Below are positions 10,086 to 19,983 of a stretch of 64,000 nt of DNA, one piece after another (within the stretch, counting starts at the first letter, position 1; each line of letters begins with the position of its first letter). A program made the position numbers and the translations under genes. The notes below the pieces were generated by a model. It searched no databases. It was not told the origin of the DNA and saw only the letters and a list, made by a program, of their open reading frames with translations. Source of the stretch: Bryopsis sp. KO-2023 (Eukaryota; Chlorophyta; Ulvophyceae; Bryopsidales; Bryopsidaceae). The DNA is taken from the NCBI GenBank assembly GCA_030272585.1, contig BSYQ01000008.1:4774001-4838000 (forward strand), given 5' to 3'.

Positions 10086-13000
10086 AGGAAAAAGAAGATC
10101 TTGACGGAAAAAGTGAACGAGGAAGAAGAACCAAACGAGGAAGAAGGCCTTGGTGGTGCAGAAGGAGTGAACGTTGAGGTTTCTGAGGCACAAGGAAGTG
10201 TTGGTGCTTTTTCTGAGGCTGGTCTTGTTGACGACGAAGGGGTGTTGAAGGAAGACTTTCTTGGCGGCTGGGACAACGAGGAAGTGAACGAGGTTGACGA
10301 GAAAGAGGTTGTGATGGTCGAGAGTGTTCCCGAAGAACGTGAAGCAAGACAAGAAGACAGAGCTGCTGGAGACGAGGTTACGAGGGCAGAGGTAGACGAC
10401 GAAGTGGTTGCTGTCGTTAAAGAAGAAGAAGAGCAAGCAAGTGTTGACCCCACTGGAAGGGAGGTACAAGAAGGAAACCTCGTTGGCGTTACTGACCAAG
10501 GAGAAGCCGAGGTTGTCCAAGAGGAGGAAGAAGTGCTTGCGGAAGAAGTAAAAGAAGAAGATGAAGCAAGACGAGTGACCAAAGAAGAGGAGGAAGCCTT
10601 TGTTGAGCCAGAAGTTGTGGTTAAGGAAGAAGTCAAACAAGAAGAGGAAGAAGAGAGCAGTGTTGCTGCAGGGAACGGAGGAAATGGAGGCGCTACCAAC
10701 GAGCCCTCGAGTTCCAGTTCCGACGAAGACAAACCTGAAGGGGAAAGAGACAAGAGGGAGACATCCTCTAGTTTCGAGGAAGAGCCTGTGCCCCCAATAC
10801 ATCCACCACTGAACCCATTTGCCTTTGCTGCCAGTCTCCCCCAGATTCCTCCAATTGTGCCACCTGGTCCAGTTGTTCCACCCGTTCCACCAAGACCTCC
10901 TGTTCCACCACCAGTTTGTCCACCGACTCCAGGCAGTGGCGGCGCCATGATACATCCAGCAGAAGGACTTCCTAATCGGTTGACTGACAGTCATTTACCC
11001 GCATTTACGGGTGCAGAGGCAGAAGATGTGGCCACCTGGTTACGTTCCTATGGGATCCTCGCTGAAGGCTCTGGCTGGAATGTACCCCCAGCAGTGCAGC
11101 CACACGAAGACGAGAGGATAGAGAGACTGGTCCGCTATACAGCCGGGGAGGCTCGGTCATGGGTTGACAATTGGATATCCAGACATCCAGCCCTTGTGGA
11201 AGGAGTGCCAAACCCATTGAGGACGTGGCAGAAGTTGCAAACGGACATGCTGGCCTGGTTTGGAGTTGCCCCAGCAACACCAGTAGCCCATACCTTGGAG
11301 CAAAGCCGGAAGGGTGATGAAACAGTGGACGAGTATACATCTGTGCCATCCCAAGGGCAACAGCAAGTGGAAGCGAACAGAGTACCAGGCAATCCAGCCG
11401 TGGCAGATGGGTCCTTACTTCGATCGAACAAGGATGGAGCTCAGGGGGAGTTGACACCCATACTTCATGCACCCACGGAGGATACTTTGGAGGGAGTCAG
11501 TGCCAGAGCCAGACAAGTTGAGAAGAGACAAGTGGACCCCAGTTCCACCCTGAAGGAAGTGACGGTCCCAGCAACCGAACTGATGGGAGAACTGCAGGAG
11601 CATGCAGCATTGGAGCCTGTTTTGGCAGAAGTGGGCGTTATGGATCGGAGAGTAAATGGGCAAATTGACAGCCTAAGGAAGGAAATGCGTGATCACAAAA
11701 TTGTGACGGATTCAAGACTTCGAGGAGTGGAGCAGCAAGTGAGAATATCTGGGCGGCAGTATAGCGAACTCAGGAGGATGATCTCCGCCTTGACAGAAAG
11801 GGTAGCAGATATGCGACAATCGGAAGAACCCGAGCTGGCAGGGGTGAGCCATGGCATTACTGAAGACGCTGGAGCGGATGGAATACTTACCAATGGAGAA
11901 AGAGGCCGGGGAAGGAACAGAGGAAATGAATGGAGGAGAAGGAGTGGAAGGATAGACATGAGCGAAGTCACGTGTTGGCATTGCTTAGACCTTGGACATT
12001 ACAGAAGAAATTGTCCCAACCAAATGCAGAGTTTCCAAGCAGAACTGGAAGATCAGTTGATTATGGATTTCGAGCAGACCGACCCAGTGACAGCAGCCAT
12101 GAAGGAACCAGAGGAAGTCATGGCATCAATCTTGTACTCTGCTATGGATGTCGACAATGGAGCAATGGACAGTGCCCAAGGAAGCAATGGAGGGACTCCT
12201 GTGGATACGAGCTCAATACCCTCAGAACCGCAAGCAACTACTGCAGAAGATGTTGTAATGGAGGAACTGAAAGAGCAGCCAAACCTTGAATCAAAGAAAG
12301 AGCCAGAAGGGATTCCAAAGCGATTGCCGAAGCCAGAAGATGTGCCACAAGGATCCAAGCCAGTTGTGATGCCGCCATTGATGCATAGACCGATGCAAGT
12401 ACCATCGCCCAGAAATACCATGGCAAAGAAGAAGAAGATGGTCAAGAAATCAACAGTGAAGCCACAGGAGAAGCGCATGTTTACTACAGCGGAAGCCAAG
12501 AAGCTTGTGGAAGGACTGACTGCAGAAGTATCGGTAGCAAACCTTTGTCAGCACCACCCGGAGTTGATCGACGCTTGGCTGAAGGCATTAAGGGTGCCCA
12601 TGGCGAAAGTCCCAGCAGTTACCACCATGGCAGAAGTGGACAAGACAAGCTCATATGCAGTCACTACAGCCACAGCCAAAGTGATGGAAACGAAAGTGCC
12701 AGGAGCAATCATTGACACCGGAGCGAGTGCATGCGTTATATCAGCAAAACTCCTAGCACAAACGGGGTTAACACATCTGATGGAGGCACCAAAGGGAAGG
12801 TACCGGGACTGCAATGGAGAGACTCGGCAGGCAGTAGGATACATCCCTGCCCTACCTATCGCCCTTGGGCAGAGCAAACAAATGGTACCGTGCCATGTGG
12901 TGGAGAACAGCCACTTCTCCTTGATCATTGGGACTCCGTGGCTAGGGGAAGCGGGGGCGGAAATCGACTACGGGCGCAAAAAGCTCACTCCGTACATGGC

Positions 13001-13649
13001 GGGACAACGCATGGGTGGCGTGCCGATCGAGTTCATCCACTCTGTAACGCCTGCAACTGCTGCAGTCGTCTCTGTCTACCAGACCCTCCGCCACATCGAA
13101 GAATCCAGTCCTGCACCAGCACAACCACCCCCTTCTACCGGGGAACTTTTGCAGCCAAACTCAAGGACGACTCATGATGATCTGAACCAGCCCAACGCCG
13201 CCAGTCGACATCCACCGACCCTCCGGCTTACATACTACCAAGCAAGGGTGCTGCAAGAGTGCTACACCATGCGTCGGGAGAACGGGATGAGTGAGGCAGC
13301 AGCCTCACACCTCCACCAGCAAGAGATGGAGTTACTGGATGCAAGAAGAGGGCACCATTTGAAAATACAAAAAGAGAACGAAGGGAGTTTGGAGGAAACA
13401 CTGCGAAGGGAAGGAAAACAGGGGAGAAGGAATGGTGTAACAGAGGAATACATGCGGAGGCGGGAGGCACTGAAACAACAAGAAAACGAGGAGCTCAAAA
13501 AGCTATTGGAACACTTCCGGGAAACTGCACAATCATGGAGGCCAACAGGAGGGGCTGCAACAGGAGTGCCTCCAGCAGCGGCCGCAACCGGAGAGAAAGG
13601 AGGGAGTGAGCCACCTCGGGTGGTGAGCTACACAACGTCGGATTTTTGA
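10086..13649 (+). CDS. gag: Element D gag-protease polyprotein
   Basis: Open from after the TGA at 10083. The first in-frame ATG is at 10314 and a second at 10947, where C also has its first Met. The N-terminal third is Glu- and Val-rich and contains one copy of the acidic unit that is amplified in C. A Pro-rich linker follows. The capsid-like region is about 10980-11800. A CCHC zinc knuckle (CWHC..GH....C) lies near 11974-12015. The aspartic protease carries DTGAS near 12715-12730. Gag packages RNA and the protease cleaves the polyprotein. The frame ends GAT TTT TGA, where the RT frame overlaps at -1. Confidence 0.85.
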   Translation, partial: RKKKILTEKVNEEEEPNEEEGLGGAEGVNVEVSEAQGSVGAFSEAGLVDDEGVLKEDFLGGWDNEEVNEVDEKEVVMVESVPEEREARQEDRAAGDEVTRAEVDDEVVAVVKEEEEQASVDPTGREVQEGNLVGVTDQGEAEVVQEEEEVLAEEVKEEDEARRVTKEEEEAFVEPEVVVKEEVKQEEEEESSVAAGNGGNGGATNEPSSSSSDEDKPEGERDKRETSSSFEEEPVPPIHPPLNPFAFAASLPQIPPIVPPGPVVPPVPPRPPVPPPVCPPTPGSGGAMIHPAEGLPNRLTDSHLPAFTGAEAEDVATWLRSYGILAEGSGWNVPPAVQPHEDERIERLVRYTAGEARSWVDNWISRHPALVEGVPNPLRTWQKLQTDMLAWFGVAPATPVAHTLEQSRKGDETVDEYTSVPSQGQQQVEANRVPGNPAVADGSLLRSNKDGAQGELTPILHAPTEDTLEGVSARARQVEKRQVDPSSTLKEVTVPATELMGELQEHAALEPVLAEVGVMDRRVNGQIDSLRKEMRDHKIVTDSRLRGVEQQVRISGRQYSELRRMISALTERVADMRQSEEPELAGVSHGITEDAGADGILTNGERGRGRNRGNEWRRRSGRIDMSEVTCWHCLDLGHYRRNCPNQMQSFQAELEDQLIMDFEQTDPVTAAMKEPEEVMASILYSAMDVDNGAMDSAQGSNGGTPVDTSSIPSEPQATTAEDVVMEELKEQPNLESKKEPEGIPKRLPKPEDVPQGSKPVVMPPLMHRPMQVPSPRNTMAKKKKMVKKSTVKPQEKRMFTTAEAKKLVEGLTAEVSVANLCQHHPELIDAWLKALRVPMAKVPAVTTMAEVDKTSSYAVTTATAKVMETKVPGAIIDTGASACVISAKLLAQTGLTHLMEAPKGRYRDCNGETRQAVGYIPALPIALGQSKQMVPCHVVENSHFSLIIGTPWLGEAGAEIDYGRKKLTPYMAGQRMGGVPIEFIHSVTPATAAVVSVYQTLRHIEESSPAPAQPPPSTGELLQPNSRTTHDDLNQPNAASRHPPTLRLTYYQARVLQECYTMRRENGMSEAAASHLHQQEMELLDARRGHHLKIQKENEGSLEETLRREGKQGRRNGVTEEYMRRREALKQQENEELKKLLEHFRETAQSWRPTGGAATGVPPAAAATGEKGGSEPPRVVSYTTSDF

Positions 13650-15664
13650 GTGGGCCGGCCACCGACGTCCTCCTTCGTCGACACCTGGAGGGGTGGCGGA
13701 AGTGGGTCGGTCCAGAAAGACAAAAGAAAAGAAAAAGAAAAAGGAGGAGACGAGGCAAACGTGGGGGACGGAAAGAGCAATGGCGTCGATCAGGGAGGCG
13801 GATCAAGGAGCAGGAATGGAGAATGAAACGCCAAGGGCAAGAAATAGAACGAGCGAATCGGCGGTGGCCAGACTCTTGGGCCAGACAGTGTTTGAGTCAC
13901 AGCAGAAAAGTGGAGGCAGAAATTCTGATGAGACAAGAGATAAAAGAAAGGGAAGAAAGGGAAGAAGAAGGAAAAAGAAATACAAGAGAAAAAGAAGGGA
14001 AAGGGAAAAGAACAGGAAATGGAAAAAGAAAAGAAAAAGGGGAAGAGAGTTTGGGGTTACAAGGGACTGAACAGGCAGCAGTTCAGCTGCAGGAAAACCA
14101 AATTTGGGCAGGGGTTGCTCCCCTAGGGACTTCGGAGGTAGAAAATAAAACGTTTGCCACAGAGAAGGAAAAAGAAAAAGAACAGGTGTCACTTAGAGAA
14201 AAACTAGAGAACCTTAAAATCAGCTCCCACCTTACCCCACAACAACGGAAGGAGTTACTGGACTTGCTCGAAGAATATCCGGACGCCTGTGCTTGGTCCT
14301 CGGATCAAGTGGGCCAAACCAACGTCCTATACCATGAGATCCCAACCGGTGATCACCTCCCTATCAGGCAAAATCCCTACCGCTTCAGCTTCGCCGAGAA
14401 CCAAGTGGTGAAGTCAGAAGTGGCGAAGATGCTCTTGGATGGAGTGGTCCGGAAGTCGAAATCCCCGTGGGCCTCACCGATTGTTCTAGTGCCAAAGCCG
14501 GATGGAGCCGTGCGATTTTGTGTGGACTACCGCAAGCTAAACAAGATCACGACCCGGGATAGCTTCCCTCTTCCACGGATAGAGGATGCCATCAACCAGT
14601 TTTCGGAGGCGAAGTTCTTCTCGGCCCTGGATCTGCGATCGGGATACTGGCAGGTTCGCATGAGTCCTGCTGCAGCAGAAAAGACGGCCTTCATCACCCA
14701 AGAGGGACTCTACGAGTTTGTGGTGATGCCTTTTGGACTCAGTAACGCTCCAGCAACGTTCCAAAGGATGATGAACGAAGTATTGGGACCTATGCTGTGG
14801 AAGGGAGTCATTGTGTACCTGGATGATATCGTCATCTATGCAGATACGTGGGAGAAACATCAGGAGCTTTTGGCAGAAGTGCTGCAGCGGTTGAAGGAAG
14901 CCAACTTACGGATCAGCCCAAGCAAATCGGATTTTGGGTTTGAAGAGCTGCTATACTTGGGCCATGTTGTGGGCAAAGGGGAGATAAAAATGAATCCAAA
15001 GAAAGTGGCGACGGTGGAAATGCAGGTGCCACCGACGGATGTGTCTGGACTCCGGTCCTTCCTTGGCCTAACTTCTTACTACAGGAGATTTGTGCGCGAC
15101 TACGCGAAGATCGCTGCACCCCTGACAGAGTTGCTGAAGAAGAATGTGCCGTTCGTGTGGGAGGAACGCCATGATTGGGCCTTTGAAAAGTTAAAGAGGA
15201 GTATCACAGACCAACCTGTCCTAACCCCACCTCAGCCACATCTGCCCTACATCCTACAGACAGACTGGAGCAGTAAGGCTGTTGGAGCGGTGTTATGCCA
15301 GAAGGATGAACAAGGACTGGAGCATGTGGTAGCTTATGCCAGCAAAAGTCTCAATCCTGCTGAGAGGAATTATTCTGCAGTGGAAGGGGAGTGCCTAGCA
15401 GTGGTGTGGGCTTGCACCTTATTTCGGCCATACATCTACGGAACGGAATTTGTGCTGCAGACTGATCAAAGAGCCTTACAATGGTTGATGACGGGTACCA
15501 AACTGACGGGGAAACTGATGAGGTGGGCACTCCGCCTACAAGAGTTTGATTTCACGATTGAGTTCCGCGCTGGGAAGAGTAACGCAAATGCGGATGCACT
15601 GACAAGGCTTCCAGTTCCGCTGGACCATCCAATAGTCAGTGGTTCCACAGCGCTTCGTCCATGA
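13646..15664 (+). CDS. pol: Element D reverse transcriptase-RNase H
   Basis: The frame overlaps the gag stop in the -1 register and is open for 672 codons. A Lys/Arg/Glu-rich linker comes first. The RT follows with the FCVDYRKLNK motif near 14515-14545, LDLRSGYWQ, FGLSNAPATFQ, and the catalytic YLDD near 14815-14830. RNase H starts near 15240 (TDWSS, with conserved E and D residues) and ends at the DALTRLP stretch. No start codon is needed if a -1 frameshift joins it to gag. No integrase follows in the same frame, which is unusual for Ty3/gypsy pol. Intact RT alongside a broken integrase suggests D was copied with its own RT but integrated in trans. Confidence 0.88.
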   Translation: MSGPATDVLLRRHLEGWRKWVGPERQKKRKRKRRRRGKRGGRKEQWRRSGRRIKEQEWRMKRQGQEIERANRRWPDSWARQCLSHSRKVEAEILMRQEIKEREEREEEGKRNTREKEGKGKRTGNGKRKEKGEESLGLQGTEQAAVQLQENQIWAGVAPLGTSEVENKTFATEKEKEKEQVSLREKLENLKISSHLTPQQRKELLDLLEEYPDACAWSSDQVGQTNVLYHEIPTGDHLPIRQNPYRFSFAENQVVKSEVAKMLLDGVVRKSKSPWASPIVLVPKPDGAVRFCVDYRKLNKITTRDSFPLPRIEDAINQFSEAKFFSALDLRSGYWQVRMSPAAAEKTAFITQEGLYEFVVMPFGLSNAPATFQRMMNEVLGPMLWKGVIVYLDDIVIYADTWEKHQELLAEVLQRLKEANLRISPSKSDFGFEELLYLGHVVGKGEIKMNPKKVATVEMQVPPTDVSGLRSFLGLTSYYRRFVRDYAKIAAPLTELLKKNVPFVWEERHDWAFEKLKRSITDQPVLTPPQPHLPYILQTDWSSKAVGAVLCQKDEQGLEHVVAYASKSLNPAERNYSAVEGECLAVVWACTLFRPYIYGTEFVLQTDQRALQWLMTGTKLTGKLMRWALRLQEFDFTIEFRAGKSNANADALTRLPVPLDHPIVSGSTALRP

Positions 15665-16400
15665 TTTACTATGGAACCCCAGATCAGAGCTGACAAGGTG
15701 CAACCATTGTTGTCCCAATGGAAGTACTCAACAGTGGTAGGGGACACTTGAATTTTGTGAGGTTTTTGCATATTTCTTGCCTACCATTGTTGTTGCAAAA
15801 GGTCAAGGGGGAAAAAGTGGATCAATGGATGGATAAGGATCAAATGAAATATTTGGAAAGAAAGGATTTGCCTGCTGGGAGACAAGCTGAGGCAAAAGTG
15901 CACAGAAGAAGTCGACGATATTGAAGGGTAGCAGGAGATGCTCACCCACTCAAGTACTTGAGCAGAGAAAGAGAATGGCGACAGGTGCCAAATGAGGAAC
16001 AACGATAGTCTGTGGTTCGAGATATCCACAGACAGAATGCGCACATCGGCGGGAGAGGATTGAGCCAGAGGAGTGCAGCAGCTGCACTGCAGCAAGAGTT
16101 ATATATCAAAAGAGGAAGAGCAAGTGTGGCAGACGTGCCATAACTGCAGAGAGAGTCAGAAAGCGCCTAAGGAACTATATCCATTACGGCAGCATGGGAG
16201 AGAGAAAGCGCCTAAGGGACTTCATCCATTACGGCAGCATATACCGTTGAGAGCTTGGGAGAGATTGGGAGTGGACCTCATCACCTTGCTTACAGCGGAG
16301 AGAGGAGAAAGAAATGAAGTGGCAGAACTTCTACAGAAGCCAGGCGTTCAACTAAGGAAAGGACGACCATGCCATTCGGAGACCGATTGACTAGTGGTAC
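15665..16400 (+). pseudogene. Element D broken integrase
   Basis: Fragments in several frames match the C integrase in order: the acidic start, the HIGGRGL zinc-finger region, the WQTCH.C pair, a block ending PLRQH that is duplicated here, and the first catalytic Asp (VDLIT). Sequence then jumps straight to the VAELLQ region. The missing stretch includes the second catalytic Asp and its NGSEF neighbourhood. Several stops and frame changes are present, so no functional integrase can be made. Confidence 0.8.
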
Positions 16401-17100
16401 GGATGGATCGCGAAATACAATATGGTATTTTCTGGTTTTGTTTTGTTTTGTATTGTTGTTATGTTTGGTATTGCTGTATTTCTGCAGCAGCAGTGGGTGG
16501 GTTTTTATTTTGTTTTTGGTTCTATTTTGTTCTTGGGTACTATTTCTGCAGGAGTAGTATTCAGTCAGTCGATAAATAAAAGGATTCTTCTTTTGATACT
16601 TTTTGAGCTCAATAGAGAACTGGGGAAGAAAAGGGGGGTAAACAAGGGACAAACAGGGACAAACTGGTCACTTTGACCTATAGGGGTGAAAGAACAGCTG
16701 TTAGCTATGAGAAAAAAAAAAGGGGGGAAACTGATTGAAGTGCAGCACCACTGGTTTACATTCGAGTGCTCTTTGAACAGTCCTGCTGGGTTTAAAGAAC
16801 AGCTGATGGCTGTGATTAAAAAAAAAAAGGGGGGACCTGTTTGAGGAACAACATTGTTAGTTCACATTCTGATATCCTTGGATAGTTTTGTTGTGGAAAA
16901 AAAGTAACAGTGGGCACTTGTTTTGTGTTTCTGAGCACTACGTCTACAGACATAGTAGCCAGTCAGGCAGTTAAGAGAAAGATTTTCTTGTTGATACTTT
17001 TTGGAAAAGTTCTGGGAACAACTAGCTAACAACTAAAAGACCAGGGACAGAAGAAGTTCAGTGGGGGAGGTTGAGTTTAACTTTTGGGGACAAAAGTCAA
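16401..17100 (+). other. Element D 3' untranslated region
   Basis: Non-coding stretch with two A-then-G runs (about 16710-16727 and 16819-16836). The corresponding region of element C has longer homopurine runs. Nothing else is recognised. Confidence 0.55.
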
Positions 17101-17114
17101 GGGAGGAGGGGAGT
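17101..17114 (+). other. Element D polypurine tract
   Basis: GGGAGGAGGGGAGT, identical to the tract of element C. Confidence 0.8.
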
Positions 17115-17123
17115 GGTTACAGC
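17115..17123 (+). other. Element D internal GGTTACAGC nonamer
   Basis: GGTTACAGC lies between the polypurine tract and the LTR start TGTAACC, giving the palindrome GGTTACAGCTGTAACC at 17115-17130. Its first seven bases recur at the outer end (17710-17716). Confidence 0.85.
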
Positions 17124-17716
17124 TGTAACCCCAAACCACGTCGCCTCGACCAATTTTGTCACCTCCAGGGCTAGAGTGATATCGGGGGAGGGAATGCTGC
17201 TTGAGGCAGTCCCAGACGGATTACGTAGGGCTAGCAGTCACCCCGGGACAGTTCTGCCATAGCAGTTCCGCCACAGTTTAGAAGTAGCAGTTCAGCTACA
17301 GAAATGCCTAGGTTGGACGTTCCTAGGGGTTGGTGCTGAGGGAAGGGATTGAGAGTGGTTAGGAAGATCAACTAGGCTTGATGGGTTAGGAAGTCTCCAT
17401 CAGTAGGTGGGATCCTAGGTGATCAGTGGGACCAAGGTGAGTCAGGCTGCAGCCTATTTAAACGGCTGATCTTAGGGTATTGTACTTCTTCTTGGTGCGG
17501 ATCTTCTTGTTGTGGTTTGAGTTCGGACTTTGGGTTGTTGTAAGAGAGCTTTGAGAAAGGGACCTGAGTGGAGAGTATTATTGTGAACCCGTGTGATCAA
17601 ACCCAAGGGGCTGTCCCCACTTCTGCCGTTCCAGTTCTGTAAAAACGCCACCACAACCGTTAAGTCCGGCTGCAGGGGTGACCCCAGCGGTCAAGGCGAC
17701 GCAATTTGTGGTTACA
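17124..17716 (+). repeat. Element D 3' LTR with terminal GGTTACA extension
   Basis: 17124-17709 equals the 5' LTR. 17710-17716 is GGTTACA, followed by the target duplication GCTGTA. Confidence 0.9.
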
Positions 17717-17722
17717 GCTGTA

Positions 17723-19797
17723 GCTTCCTCCAAGTCTTCTGGACCCAACTGAGGAGGTGGCTTTCCTCCTTCCCCAATGTCCCCAGCCTTGAGGCTTTTC
17801 ACCGTTTTCTTTCGTGGGTGGCTGCTTCGGGGGTGTAGCGATCCTTTTTCCTTCCCCGTCAGTTCCGCGATCCGATCCTTCTGGCGATCCAAGAGGTCCG
17901 CCATCTTCTTCATCCGCCTCCGTTGTTGCTCCCATTGATTCCACGGCACCATGTCGCAGGTAGCCTGCGACCCCTGATCCCGCTGCTCTTCTTCGTCGGT
18001 TTGGGTGGCAACATTCTGGGTTTCCGGCTGGGTCATATGGCTCGCAAGGATCGCCGCAAAGTACGCGGCCACTGCATCAATTTGCAGCTCCACCGGCAGA
18101 TTTCGGAAGGTGGCCGGGAGTTCTACTGGTGGAGGTTGTGATGGCCCGGCTGCTGGTAAGGCGATCTCCACCATGGGCTCGCTGACCAACTCCTCCACTG
18201 TCTCCTCCTCCTGCAATCCATATTCCGCCTCCAAATCTGCTGTATCGAGGCTGCCGGATTCAGCCATGGGTGTGTCGTCATTTCCTTGCCCTGGTTGATT
18301 TCCGCCACCCCTTTGCGATGATCCACTGCCCCCTCGCTCTGGCTGATCGCCGCCACCCTCACGTGCGCCACCGATTGGCCCTACTCCGCCTCCGCCACTA
18401 CTCAACACGCCGCATATGATGGCCAGGAAACATACGAATCGGAACATGGTCGCTGGGCTCTCGAAAAGTGCAAATTCGTCTAATAATTCGCCGCCGCTGT
18501 CGGGTTTTTCTGCACTTCCGCCACGAGACTCCTCCACGTCCGTCCTCTCAATGAGGCGACACTGTACCCTGTCCACAGTCCATGCATCCCTTGGGGTCTG
18601 ACCCACCTTTACCAAATCCCCACGTAATTCCTGGACCATCCATGGCCCCTGATTGAATTCCATCTCCTTGGGGTGGTAGGGGAACCGAGTTGAGCACAAC
18701 ATCACCATGTCCCCTACTTTCAGTTCTGCTGGAGCTTTACCCCGCCTGATCGTCTCCCAGAGGTGCCCCAGCTGCTGTTTGACCCTTGCTTTCTGCAAGG
18801 CTCTGGCAATACTCCCCTCCTGAGCTTTCCTCTCCTCATTCATAAACCTCAGGGTGACCTGGCGCTGCAGCTCCACTGCATCTGCCCGGCGTAACTCCCC
18901 TCGCAATTCTGCTAAGCGTTCATTTCGTTTGGTTTTGGTGGAAAACTCCCGGAAAAACAATGCCTTGGCGGGGCTGAGTCCGGTGGAGGTGTGTTCCCTG
19001 GTGTTGATAGCATAAATCACCTCCTGCAGTTTCTCCGGCCATTGGGGCGTGATCCCGCCGCCACACTCCCTCCGCAATAGTTGTTGTATCTCCCGGTTCA
19101 TTCTTTCGACCAGCCCATTGGTCTCCGGGTGGTATGGGCGTCCTTTCCTCAGCTGGACTCCCCACTGCTGTAGAAGTTCTGCCACCTCTCCTTCGAATTC
19201 ACTCCCGTTGTCTGTGATGATGGAGGCGGGCGGTCCATATGGATGGAACACCGAGGCCTTCAGCCACGCCGCCACCGCAGAACTCCTCTTACTCGTTAAT
19301 GCCCCGGCGATCGTCCACTTGGTGAAGTAGTCTACCATGACTATCACATATTTTTCTCCCGTTCCGGTGGTGGGCAGGGTGATCAAGTCCATACCCAGTC
19401 TCTCCCAGGCTCTTAACGGTATATGCTGCCTTAATGGGTGTCGTTCCTTAGGCGCTTTCTGACTTCTTCTGCAGCTGTGGCACGTCTGCCACACTTGTTC
19501 TACCTCTTTCCTTATATATGGCCACCAGTATCTCTGCTGCACTTTCTGGCACAATCCTCTGCCGCCGATGTGCGCATTTTCTCTGTGGACTTTTCGGACC
19601 ACAGTTGGCCTTTGCTCCTCTTTTGGCACCTCTAGCCATTCTCCTTGTTTACTCAAGCACTTGAGTGGGTGTAGATCTCCTCCCACCCATCGATATCTCT
19701 GACCCCTTTTTCGCACCCTCGCTTTTGCTCGTTTCTCAGCGGGTAATGCCGTTGTTTTCAAGAATTCCATCAGTTCCGCATCCGCCCATGGATCCAT
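17723..19797 (-). CDS. Element C integrase with signal-like segment and long extension (N-terminal part)
   Basis: A separate frame downstream of RT, first ATG at 19797, open through the D insertion site and continuing at 9020-7568. The integrase zinc finger (HRENAH...CHSC) lies near 19480-19590. Catalytic residues are the Asp in MDLITLP (near 19390), the Asp in IITDNGSEF (near 19205) and the Glu in LVERMNRE (near 19105). After the integrase C-terminus an internal ATG at 18447 begins a short hydrophobic run (MFRFVCFLAIICGVL) like a signal peptide, then Gly-rich and acidic spacer, a charged helix near 17880-17930, and the zinc-ligand domain. It inserts the DNA copy into the genome. The extension is of unknown role. 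Confidence 0.85.
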
Positions 19798-19983
19798 TCT
19801 CCTTTGACCTCCTCCTTTGATCACGGCAGCAACTGTGGCAAATCACGAAGTCCGAACGGTCACGGTGTTCCACGCTACTTTTTCGGGGTTCGTGTGGCCT
19901 TGCCTTCAGTCTAGAAGTACCCCCATTGGACCAACAATGGTTCCTCTTTTTCCAGCCATGATCTTGAGATCCCCGGAAGATCC

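Larger units (their letters stand above)
9021..17716 (+). mobile_element. Element D: integrase-defective gypsy element with split ends
   Basis: An 8.7-kb plus-strand element flanked by GCTGTA at 9015-9020 and 17717-17722, inserted in the last ORF of C. The 586-bp LTRs (9021-9606 and 17124-17709) match wherever compared. The right end has a further GGTTACA (17710-17716) that the 5' copy lacks. Gag-protease and RT-RNase H are open. The integrase region is frame-shifted and has lost the segment carrying the second catalytic Asp, so D cannot encode its own integrase. It is a close cousin of C, with very similar RT sequences and LTR starts. Confidence 0.9.

Noticed and set aside
10065-10994. Minus-strand ORFs of 309-359 codons opposite the element D gag
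   Set aside because: Low-complexity Ser/Thr/Phe-rich shadows of the Glu-rich gag start.
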